DNA from: Bacillota bacterium
Lineage (GTDB): Bacteria > Bacillota > UBA4882 > UBA10575
Length of the DNA: 27,257 bases
Direction of reading: 5' to 3'
Assembly (NCBI GenBank): GCA_012512605.1
Contig: JAAZDX010000149.1
Span: 1 to 27,257, forward strand
The number at the start of each line of letters is the position of its first letter. The first letter of the stretch is position 1. The notes beneath the pieces are model-generated. The model made no database searches, had not been told where the DNA came from, and worked only from the letters and a program-made list of their open reading frames with translations. Shown here in pieces: positions 1 through 6,454 of this stretch. The position numbers were made by a program, and so were the translations under genes.

Positions 1-546
1 CCTCAAACGGTCTGGTTTAAACTCCCAGAGAATACTGGAGAGGAAAGGACGGGAATCATGCGGTGCGGTCGCATAGATGCTTTGGCGGCCCGCCTCTTCA
101 AAAGGGGAGGCTTCCAACGAAAAAAGGAGTTCTTCCGCGGTAAGCCCGGTCTGCTCCTCCAAATAAAGGTAAATCCGTTTTAAGCCGTCGGGTACCGCCG
201 GATATTCTTCCGCAGGTAAGATATTTAAATTAAAAAAAGTACTCGCTGTTTTGATGCTAAAGGTTTTATCCTCAACTCCCATTTCAACGCGGCCAGGCGG
301 TAAATGTCGGATCACATCGTAAAAGGTACGTCCGCTTAGGCCGACCCGGCCCGGCGTAATAATCGTAACTTCAGGAACTTTAACCTCAATCCCATTCTCC
401 AAGTCACTGGCAAAACAGAAAAGCTGATCATCCCTTGTTTCTAAGACGATACCGTTAAGAATGGGTATACTGGTTTTTGCCGGCAAAACCCGCGTGGCAA
501 TCTGTAACGAGCGCACTAACTCATCGCGCGAACAAAATAGTTTCAT
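1..546 (-). CDS. dnaN: DNA polymerase III sliding clamp (beta subunit), 3' part missing
   Basis: The beta sliding clamp encircles DNA and tethers the replicative polymerase. On the minus strand an open frame begins at an ATG (546-544), opening MKLFCSRDELVRSLQIATR, and stays open for 182 codons to the window edge. The N-terminal domain is clear: ILPAKTSIPILNGI near residues 20-33, then a GLSGRTFYDVIRHLPPG stretch typical of the domain 1/2 region. A strong ribosome binding site (GAGGAGGT on the minus strand) sits about 7 nt upstream of the start. It lies downstream of dnaA on the same strand, the usual dnaA-dnaN order, separated by about 300 bp of origin DNA. The remaining half of the protein lies outside the window, so the end is not observed. 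Confidence 0.95.
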   Translation of the reverse strand, partial: MKLFCSRDELVRSLQIATRVLPAKTSIPILNGIVLETRDDQLFCFASDLENGIEVKVPEVTIITPGRVGLSGRTFYDVIRHLPPGRVEMGVEDKTFSIKTASTFFNLNILPAEEYPAVPDGLKRIYLYLEEQTGLTAEELLFSLEASPFEEAGRQSIYATAPHDSRPFLSSILWEFKPDRLR

Positions 547-843
547 CTTTCTTAACCTCCTCAATGGGATTAGGTTATCAACAGAAACTAATTAGATCTA
601 AAGAAAAAGATTATTATAAAGATCAGAATAGCCGTAGTAATAGTATACCAGAAGATGTGGATAATTCCTTTTCCCCCTGATTAGAAAGGGATTTCCCAAA
701 AACTATCCTGTGGAAGAAAAGGCGATTTATCAACACTTTCAACTTATCCACAGGTAAATGTGGATTGTGGATAAAAGCGTAAACAGTTTTTCCCCATACC
801 ATTCAACATCTTAACCACAGGAAATTCCCTACCTTCGGACCGG
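547..843. other. oriC, dnaA-dnaN intergenic half (DnaA box cluster and AT-rich unwinding region)
   Basis: This gap has no credible gene. It holds DnaA-box-like 9-mers: TTATCAACA (575-583), TGTGGATAA (656-664), TTATCAACA (727-735), TTATCCACA (744-752), TGTGGATAA (766-774), and the one-mismatch TTAACCACA (811-819). TTATCCACA/TGTGGATAA match the bacterial consensus TTATNCACA exactly; TTATCAACA has one mismatch. An AT-rich stretch (about 585-650) lies between the first two boxes and is the likely duplex unwinding element. In Bacillus subtilis the matching incC region downstream of dnaA is where unwinding occurs; assigning the same role here is an inference from position and motifs. Confidence 0.85.
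635..646 (+). promoter_or_regulatory. Candidate DnaA-trio element
   Basis: The + strand reads TAG-TAA-TAG-TAT, four consecutive triplets of the 5'-TAN-3' type, followed 9 nt later by a perfect DnaA box TGTGGATAA (656-664). DnaA-trios (3'-GAT-5' repeats) described for B. subtilis lie next to DnaA boxes and guide DnaA filament assembly on one strand. Triplet phase, strand and adjacency to a box fit that model. The repeat is short and AT-rich, so chance is possible. Confidence 0.45.
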
Positions 844-2184
844 TTATTTCTTTAGTTCCTGGGTCAAATCTTTAATAGCCTGATTGACACTGGGGTCAAC
901 CCCCATAAACTCTTTTACGCGGTCACAACCGTGCATCACTGTTGTGTGATCACGACCGCCAAATTCTTCCCCAATCTTTGGTAAGGAGGAGTCCGTCAAC
1001 TCACGGGAGAGGTACATGGCGATCTGTCGCGGCAAGGTGATATTTTGGGTACGCCGTTTTGATTTTAAGTCTTCAACGGTTAGATCATAGTATTCAGCAA
1101 CGGCTTGTTGGATCAGAGGGATCGTTATTCGCGTTGCCTGTTGTGTAGAGATAATATCCCGGAGAACTTCTTCTGCTAGTTCAATTGTGATCTCCCGCTT
1201 CGTTAGAGAAGAATAGGCAATGACGCGAATGAGCGCGCCTTCTAACTCGCGAATATTCGAATTAATTAGATTGGCAATGTAAACAAACACGTCATTCGGG
1301 AGTTTCCACCCTTCGGCGGTTGCTTTTTTCTGCAAAATGGCGATTCTCGTCTCCAGATCCGGCGCTTGAATGTCGGTGATCAATCCCCACTCAAAACGGG
1401 AACGGAGACGATCCTCAAGCGTCGGGATCTCCTTCGGCGGACGATCACTAGAGATGACGATTTGCTTACTTGCTTCGTGGAGAGCGTTGAAGGTATGGAA
1501 GAACTCTTCTTGTGTGCTTTCTTTTCCGGCGAGGAATTGAATATCATCCACTAATAATAAGTCAACCGTTCGGTATTTTCCCCGAAAGCCTGCGGTCTTG
1601 TTTTTTTGAATGGCATTAATCAACTCGTTCGTAAATTTCTCTGAGGAAACATAAACCACCTTGTAATAGGGGTTGTTTTCCATCACAAAATGGCCGATTG
1701 CTTGCATAAGATGGGTTTTACCTAGACCGACGCCGCCATAGATAAATAAGGGGTTATAAGCACGGGCTGGAGCTTCGGCCACTGCCAAGGATGCGGCATG
1801 GGCGAAGCGGTTACTGTCCCCAACCACAAAAGACTCAAAAGTGTACTTCGGATTAAGATTCAGGAGGTTCTCTTCGCCCGTAAAATTACTGGGGAGGGTC
1901 GTACTTGCTTCTTCTGCATCATTTGGTGTGCTTTTTAAGATCACAAATTTAAGATGTAAATCTTCGGGGATATATTTCCGGAGCGAGGTCATAATTGACG
2001 GTGCGTATCTGCTTTCTAACAAGTCGCGGGCAAACTCATTGGGGACTTCTATGTATAAGCTGCCCTCTTCAATTTTCCAGGGTTTGGCTGGTTTTAACCA
2101 GGTTTCATAGCTTGGTTTGGTCATCAGTGGTTCCATTTCTTCCTGGACCTTACTCCATATTGCTTCTAAATCTTCTATGTTCAT
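844..2184 (-). CDS. dnaA: Chromosomal replication initiator protein DnaA
   Basis: DnaA is the AAA+ ATPase that binds DnaA boxes and melts oriC. The 446-residue product has an N-terminal domain I (residues 1-85, with SYETWLKPAKPW), a short linker, an AAA+ core with Walker A GGVGLGKTH (about 150-158) and Walker B LLLVDDIQF (about 209-217), and a C-terminal DNA-binding domain IV with the signature GGRDHTTVMHGCDRV. Length is normal. I chose the ATG opening MNIEDLEAIW (2184-2182) because AAAGGTGG lies 8 nt upstream; an in-frame GTG at 2196 would add four residues but overlaps this ribosome binding site. DnaA boxes lie on both sides of the gene, so autoregulation is likely. It is co-oriented with dnaN. 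Confidence 0.97.
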   Translation of the reverse strand: MNIEDLEAIWSKVQEEMEPLMTKPSYETWLKPAKPWKIEEGSLYIEVPNEFARDLLESRYAPSIMTSLRKYIPEDLHLKFVILKSTPNDAEEASTTLPSNFTGEENLLNLNPKYTFESFVVGDSNRFAHAASLAVAEAPARAYNPLFIYGGVGLGKTHLMQAIGHFVMENNPYYKVVYVSSEKFTNELINAIQKNKTAGFRGKYRTVDLLLVDDIQFLAGKESTQEEFFHTFNALHEASKQIVISSDRPPKEIPTLEDRLRSRFEWGLITDIQAPDLETRIAILQKKATAEGWKLPNDVFVYIANLINSNIRELEGALIRVIAYSSLTKREITIELAEEVLRDIISTQQATRITIPLIQQAVAEYYDLTVEDLKSKRRTQNITLPRQIAMYLSRELTDSSLPKIGEEFGGRDHTTVMHGCDRVKEFMGVDPSVNQAIKDLTQELKK

Positions 2185-2196
2185 CGGTACACCCAC

Positions 2197-2564
2197 CTTT
2201 CAAACAGAATCTAATCAGAAGCTTATCCACAACCTGTGCACAAACTGTGAATAACTTGAGGATAAGAGCGGTAAAACTATACAAGACAAGGCTTTGGCCG
2301 GGGGATAAAAAGCGAAAAAAAAGAAGTTAAGATCGAATGAAGTCCTTATAAACACGATGGATGGCGAGAGTTATCAACATTATCCCCAAGAAAATGGGGA
2401 TAATTGTGGATAAAGTAAGACGCGAAGATAATAATACCAAAATATTTTGGCTTTGACAAATCTAACAAAGACGTGAAAAAGGCGGAAAAAAGCCTTTCTG
2501 GGGAATAATTACCGTAAAAAACGCCACCAAGGATGGAATTGTGGATAACTTTACGGAAGAAATA
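2197..2564. other. oriC, dnaA-rpmH intergenic half (second DnaA box cluster)
   Basis: This non-coding stretch between divergent dnaA and rpmH carries a second box cluster: TTATCCACA (2223-2231), TGTGAATAA (2246-2254), TTATCAACA (2371-2379), TTATCCCCA (2380-2388), TGGGGATAA (2395-2403), TGTGGATAA (2405-2413) and TGTGGATAA (2540-2548). The first two lie within 70 bp of the dnaA start and can serve dnaA autoregulation. The four central boxes form a symmetric inverted block. The layout corresponds to the incA/incB side of a bipartite Bacillus-type origin. No gene is visible here. Confidence 0.85.
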
Positions 2565-2593
2565 TTGACAACCCGAAAAGACCTAATTATAAT
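2565..2593 (+). promoter_or_regulatory. Consensus sigma-A-type promoter for rpmH-rnpA
   Basis: TTGACA (2565-2570) and TATAAT (2588-2593) are both perfect consensus hexamers separated by exactly 17 bp, placed about 40 bp upstream of rpmH. A perfect DnaA box (2540-2548) lies 16 bp upstream of the -35, so DnaA may modulate it; that part is inference. Confidence 0.85.
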
Positions 2594-2632
2594 AAACACA
2601 AACAACAAGAAGCCCAAAGCGAGGTGAGATTG

Positions 2633-2767
2633 GTGAAAAGGACTTTTCAGCCGAATAAATTAAAGCGGAAAAGAAGGATTGGTTTCTTGGTTAGGATGTC
2701 TACCCGCGGTGGGCGTCAAGTAATCAAACGGCGACGGGCAAAGGGGAGAAAGGTTTTATCGGCCTAA
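2633..2767 (+). CDS. rpmH: 50S ribosomal protein L34
   Basis: A 44-residue, strongly basic protein beginning MKRTFQPNKLKRKRRIGF and containing the L34 core MSTRGGRQVIKRRRAKGRK, ending LSA. L34 is a small structural protein of the large ribosomal subunit. The GTG start at 2633 gives the conserved MKRT opening; a TTG one codon earlier is possible. The ribosome binding site GAGGTGAG (2621-2628) fits. Length is the normal 44-45 residues. It leads the rpmH-rnpA-yidD group behind a consensus promoter; the stop codon is 1 nt from the rnpA start. Confidence 0.96.
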   Translation: MKRTFQPNKLKRKRRIGFLVRMSTRGGRQVIKRRRAKGRKVLSA

Positions 2768-2768
2768 A

Positions 2769-3119
2769 ATGAAATCTTTCCAAACCCTCAAAAAGAACTG
2801 GGAATTCCAAGAGACCTTCCGGAAAGGGCGCTCCTATCATAACTCTCTTTTGGTCCTTTATGTTTGCCCGATAACCGGGAATGATGGTTTACTAAAGGTC
2901 GCCGTTTGTGTTGGTAAAAAACTGGGTTCCGCGGTCCGGCGAAACCGCCTCAAAAGACAACTGAGACAGGCTTTTTTTGTGCTTAAAGACCGGACGGCAC
3001 GGGGGTTTTCCCTGATTATCATCGCCCGTGGAAAAGCCGCGCAAGCGGACTACGCAGCGCTCGCCACCTCCTTACAAGAATTAATGGCAAAAGCGGGTCT
3101 GTTGTTGGAAGAAAAATGA
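2769..3119 (+). CDS. rnpA: Ribonuclease P protein component
   Basis: The 116-residue basic protein binds the RNase P RNA and aids removal of 5' leaders from precursor tRNAs. The RNR signature AVRRNRLKRQLRQAF (about residues 55-69) is intact, and the N-terminal LKKNWEFQETFRKGRS matches the family opening (usually LKxxxxFxxVyxxGrs). Length is typical. It starts 1 nt after the rpmH stop codon and its stop overlaps the yidD start by 4 nt, so the three genes are probably cotranscribed and translationally coupled. Confidence 0.96.
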   Translation: MKSFQTLKKNWEFQETFRKGRSYHNSLLVLYVCPITGNDGLLKVAVCVGKKLGSAVRRNRLKRQLRQAFFVLKDRTARGFSLIIIARGKAAQADYAALATSLQELMAKAGLLLEEK

Positions 3120-3382
3120 TCCGGAAGGCGATAATTATACTGATCCGCTTTTACCAACGATTTTTATCGCCACTAAAACCCCAGGCCTACCGTTGCCGGT
3201 ATTACCCCAGTTGTTCCCAGTATACCATAGAAGCGGTTAACCGTTTTGGTGTAGTAAAAGGAGTTATGCTTGGGATTGGCCGTCTTCTTTCCTGTCATCC
3301 TTGGTGCCAGGGAGCGGTGGATCAAGTTCCAGATAGATGGCCTGGTTGGAAAGGCATATTACGTCGCAAAAGGGGCTTTTAG
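3116..3382 (+). CDS. yidD: Membrane protein insertion efficiency factor YidD
   Basis: An 88-residue protein of the YidD (DUF37/haemolytic) family: a hydrophobic amphipathic N-terminus (IRKAIIILIRFYQRFLSP), then the Cys-rich core YYPSCSQYTIEA (residues 29-40), and GRLLSCHPWCQGAVDQVP further on. It is thought to sit at the inner face of the membrane and assist YidC. It overlaps rnpA by 4 nt (ATGA) and precedes yidC, the classical order. Its stop codon lies within the stem of a short inverted repeat. Confidence 0.94.
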   Translation: MIRKAIIILIRFYQRFLSPLKPQAYRCRYYPSCSQYTIEAVNRFGVVKGVMLGIGRLLSCHPWCQGAVDQVPDRWPGWKGILRRKRGF

Positions 3383-3389
3383 CCCCTTT
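3369..3389 (+). terminator. Inverted repeat at the yidD stop, weak terminator
   Basis: AAAGGGGCT and AGCCCCTTT form a 9-bp perfect stem with a 3-nt loop, overlapping the yidD stop codon. The 3' side is not followed by a clear T-run (TTTATTTATGGGG), so intrinsic termination may be partial; the 3-nt loop is also tight. Confidence 0.4.
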
Positions 3390-3507
3390 ATTTATGGGGA
3401 TAAAAAGAATAAAGGGGTTGCAAAGCGTAGGCGTTACTTCGAGGTAATAATTTGCGTTTGTTGTGAGAAAATATGGAAGAGGAATTCGCTGGTGGAGAGA
3501 GAATAAG

Positions 3508-3536
3508 TTGCAATGGTGGTAAAATAAAGGTATGAA
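3508..3536 (+). promoter_or_regulatory. Candidate sigma-A-type promoter for yidC
   Basis: TTGCAA (3508-3513) and TATGAA (3531-3536) are spaced by 17 bp, 36 bp upstream of the likely yidC start, after a hairpin that could end the rpmH-rnpA-yidD transcript. Five of six -35 and four of six -10 bases match consensus. Confidence 0.4.
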
Positions 3537-3571
3537 CAACCTTAAAAGAGAAAGGTGTGGAGTATGCGCTT

Positions 3572-4213
3572 ATGATATCCTCAATCATGGCAAATCTATT
3601 AACTTTTTTCCACGATAGTCTTGGGGTAGGATGGGGAATGTCCATTGTCTTTTTGACCCTCTTGGTAAAAGTCGTTTTGTTTCCTTTTTCGCTGAGTCAG
3701 ATCCGGTCAATGGAAGGAATAAAAAAAATCCAGCCGGAGATGAAAAAAATCCAGGAGAAATACAAGAACAATCCGGAAGAACAGCAACGGAGAATGATGG
3801 AGCTTTACCAGAAAAACAAGGTCAATCCGTTGGGAGGGTGTTTGCCCCTACTCTTACAACTCCCGATTTTGTGGGCTTTATTTCAAGTTTTAAGAGTTCC
3901 GGAAAATTATAATCTTGATTTTTCCAACGCGTATTTTCTGACGATGGACTTAACGAAGAGCCATAGTTATTGGTTGTTAGCGGTGATCTCCGGATTGACA
4001 TCATTTATACAACAGAAGATGACGACCGTATCGACGGCCGATACATCCCAAAGTACCATGATGTACGTGATGCCAGTCTTTATGGGTTATATTACTTATA
4101 CGCTTAAAGCCGGGATTGGTGTTTACTGGGTTGCCAGCACGGTGATTGGCATTATACAACAGTGGATTATTACCAAGTTTTTTATCCATGATGAGCAGCC
4201 CGAGCTAAAATAA
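3572..4213 (+). CDS. yidC: Membrane protein insertase YidC (short Gram-positive form)
   Basis: YidC/Oxa1 proteins insert and fold inner-membrane proteins, alone or with Sec. The sequence has the core transmembrane helices, the cytoplasmic helical hairpin (MEGIKKIQPEMKKIQEKYKN), the conserved NPLGGCLPLLLQLPILWALF segment, and a final membrane pair. Five helices are expected, with no large extracytoplasmic domain. The start is uncertain: ATG 3572 with GGAG 9 nt upstream gives 213 residues; GTG 3557 gives 218 but has poor spacing. No lipoprotein signal peptide like that of B. subtilis SpoIIIJ is visible. In the first helix the usual groove arginine position reads Lys (TLLVKVVLFPF). It is followed by jag after 36 nt. 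Confidence 0.94.
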   Translation: MISSIMANLLTFFHDSLGVGWGMSIVFLTLLVKVVLFPFSLSQIRSMEGIKKIQPEMKKIQEKYKNNPEEQQRRMMELYQKNKVNPLGGCLPLLLQLPILWALFQVLRVPENYNLDFSNAYFLTMDLTKSHSYWLLAVISGLTSFIQQKMTTVSTADTSQSTMMYVMPVFMGYITYTLKAGIGVYWVASTVIGIIQQWIITKFFIHDEQPELK

Positions 4214-4249
4214 GGAAACAATTCTGGTCTCCTAAGGAGGTTTATCTCA

Positions 4250-4879
4250 ATGAAATCGGTGGAAATTGTCGCGAAAACAAAAGAGGAAGCTTTGGAGTTA
4301 GCACTGAAAGAACTAAACGTTGATGAGAGTAGAGTTAAAGTGGAGGTTTTAGAAGAAACCTCGAGCAAAGGTTTTTTAGGGTTGTTAAATGTTAATCGGG
4401 TGAAGATTAGGGCAACGGTCAAAGAAGAACTGGCCCAAAAGGCCGTTCGTTTTTTACGCGAGTTGTTGGTTAATATGGGGATTTTTGCCCAAGTCGAAAT
4501 GTTCAAACGTCCTGGGTACGTCATGCTAAATATAAGTGGGGATGATCTGGGCAGGTTGATTGGTCGTCATGGTCAAACCCTCAATGCCCTTCAGTATATC
4601 GTGAATCTAGTGGTCCACAAAGACAGTAATGAAGAAGACCGGGTGATTATTGATGTCGGGGGTTACCGGAAACGGCGTGAAGATAATTTAAAACGATTAG
4701 CGCAAACAACGGCGGAGCGAGTGAAGAGAAAAGGAAGGAAAGAAGCTTTAAACCCGATGTCTCCTCAAGAAAGGCGTATTATCCATTTGGCCTTACAAAA
4801 TAATAAAGAAGTTGTTACTCATAGCGAAGGAGAGGACCCCTACCGGCGCGTGGTTATCTCCCCAAAAACAACACGCTAG
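4250..4879 (+). CDS. jag: RNA-binding protein Jag/KhpB (EloR)
   Basis: The 209-residue protein has three recognisable parts: a Jag-N domain (1-50, KSVEIVAKTKEEALELALKE ... SSKGFLGLL), a KH domain with the GxxG loop in GRLIGRHGQTLNALQ (101-115), and a C-terminal R3H domain with R175-x3-H179 in PQERRIIHLAL. Family members bind RNA and, in streptococci, link to control of cell elongation. AAGGAGG precedes the ATG at good spacing. It sits between yidC and mnmE as in most Bacillota, and a hairpin terminator follows. Confidence 0.94.
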   Translation: MKSVEIVAKTKEEALELALKELNVDESRVKVEVLEETSSKGFLGLLNVNRVKIRATVKEELAQKAVRFLRELLVNMGIFAQVEMFKRPGYVMLNISGDDLGRLIGRHGQTLNALQYIVNLVVHKDSNEEDRVIIDVGGYRKRREDNLKRLAQTTAERVKRKGRKEALNPMSPQERRIIHLALQNNKEVVTHSEGEDPYRRVVISPKTTR

Positions 4880-4893
4880 GCTAGAGAACGCAC

Positions 4894-4923
4894 ACGTGCC
4901 TTTCGGGGCACGTATTATTTTTT
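4894..4923 (+). terminator. Rho-independent terminator after jag
   Basis: ACGTGCC (4894-4900) pairs with GGCACGT (4907-4913) around a TTTCGG loop, followed by ATTATTTTTTT. Stem, loop and T-tail make a good intrinsic terminator, separating yidC-jag from mnmE. Confidence 0.8.
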
Positions 4924-5060
4924 CCACAAGATAGATAATAACGCCAAAGAAACTCCAGGTCATTCTTTTGGATCGCCGAGTTATTAGATAATGCAAAGCC
5001 ATGGCAAAGGCGAGTAACATATAACGAGTGACGGGAAGTATTTTCTAAGCAGGGAAAAAA

Positions 5061-6443
5061 ATGAGAGAAAGCCAGACCATAGCCGCAATCTCCACCCCGC
5101 CTGGGGAAGGAGGAATCGGGATTATTCGCATCAGCGGGCCCGAAGCTTTATTGATCGGGGCCAAAATTCTGCGCCATCCGTCCGGGAGCAAGATTGAATC
5201 TTGGCCGGAAAGGCAGGTCCGGTTGGGTTTCGTTGTGGACCAGAGTGGTGAACCCGTTGATGAAGTGATCTATTTTTACTTTAAGGAACAACGAAGTTAT
5301 ACTGGGGAAGATGTCTTAGAGATTCAAGGGCACGGTGGATATCAGAATCTTAAGAAAATATTAACAACCATTTTCCGTGCCGGCGCGCGGCCCGCCGAAC
5401 CGGGGGAGTTTACGAAACGCGCCTTTTTAAACGGGCGCCTTGATTTAACCCAGGCGGAAGCGGTGATCGATCTTATTCGGGCGCGGACTGATTTAGCGCA
5501 AAAGGTTGCCTTGCACCAGTTACAGGGCCGCTTAGCACAGGTTATCCAAGAACAAGAGGAAAAACTGTTGGCGCTCTTAGTCCCGATTGAAGCCGCCCTA
5601 GATTTTCCCGAGGATGAGATTCCGGATCTCCAAAGAGCACAAGCACTGGATGAGGTCAGAGCCGTTCGGCAGCAGCTTGCGCAGTTATTAGCCCATGCCG
5701 AACGGGGAATTATTTTACGGGATGCGGCTTCGGTGGTGATTGCCGGCCGTCCCAATGTGGGCAAGTCCAGTTTATTAAACCAGCTCCTTGGTGAAGAAAG
5801 GGCCATTGTGACGCCGATTCCTGGGACGACCCGCGATTTTGTTTCGGAAATAGTTGATTTGGAAGGTGTTCCGGTCCGCCTGATCGATACGGCGGGCGTC
5901 CGCCAGAGCGCGGATCCGGTGGAAAAGGCCGGGGTTGAAAAGGCCCGGCAGCTAATGGATGAGGCCGATCTGATTTTAGCCATTTTTGATGCGGCCACTG
6001 CGTTAACACCAGAAGACCACGAACTGATCGGTTTTCTGAGCGCGAAACCAGCGTTGATCATTTTGAATAAAACTGACTTACCCGTTAAGGTCGCGGTCGA
6101 ACCGCTGCGGGCGGCGTTTCCGCAAGCACAAGTTCTCTCGATTTCGGCCTTATCCGGAGAAGGAATTAAGGACCTGAAGACCCGAATCCGTACGGCGTTG
6201 ATCGGCGCTGAAGGCCTTGAAGAACAGCCGGTTTTAGTGACAAGGGTGCGGCATAAAGAAGCAATTACCGAGGCGATTGAGCTGTTATCCCTTGTGGCCC
6301 AGGGCTTGGAAGAGGAATGGAGTGAAGATCTGCTGGCCGTAAATTTACGGGCGGCCCTCGAAGCACTGGGACAGATCTCCGGCCGTTCGGTTTCGGAAGA
6401 GATTATTAACGAAATTTTTGCCCAGTTTTGTATTGGCAAATAG
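5061..6443 (+). CDS. mnmE: tRNA modification GTPase MnmE
   Basis: MnmE and MnmG together add the carboxymethylaminomethyl group to U34 of certain tRNAs. The 460-residue protein has the N-terminal formyl-THF-binding domain (TIAAISTPPGEGGIGIIRIS at 6-25), a helical domain, and an inserted G domain: P-loop GRPNVGKSS (229-237), PGTTRD switch, DTAG (about 275-278), NKTD (about 335-338). The C-terminal FCIGK motif, whose cysteine is catalytically important, is intact. The start ATG has only a weak GGGA upstream. mnmG starts 11 nt after the stop, so the two are cotranscribed. Confidence 0.97.
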   Translation: MRESQTIAAISTPPGEGGIGIIRISGPEALLIGAKILRHPSGSKIESWPERQVRLGFVVDQSGEPVDEVIYFYFKEQRSYTGEDVLEIQGHGGYQNLKKILTTIFRAGARPAEPGEFTKRAFLNGRLDLTQAEAVIDLIRARTDLAQKVALHQLQGRLAQVIQEQEEKLLALLVPIEAALDFPEDEIPDLQRAQALDEVRAVRQQLAQLLAHAERGIILRDAASVVIAGRPNVGKSSLLNQLLGEERAIVTPIPGTTRDFVSEIVDLEGVPVRLIDTAGVRQSADPVEKAGVEKARQLMDEADLILAIFDAATALTPEDHELIGFLSAKPALIILNKTDLPVKVAVEPLRAAFPQAQVLSISALSGEGIKDLKTRIRTALIGAEGLEEQPVLVTRVRHKEAITEAIELLSLVAQGLEEEWSEDLLAVNLRAALEALGQISGRSVSEEIINEIFAQFCIGK

Positions 6444-6454
6444 GGAGCGAAACG

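Noticed and set aside
477..680. 67-codon rightward frame across the dnaN start and oriC
   Set aside because: It overlaps the dnaN start and several DnaA boxes, has no family resemblance and no ribosome binding site; it is a chance frame in origin DNA.
2453..2481. TTGACA at 2453-2458 as a promoter
   Set aside because: No -10-like hexamer lies at 16-18 bp; the perfect promoter at 2565-2593 explains rpmH expression.
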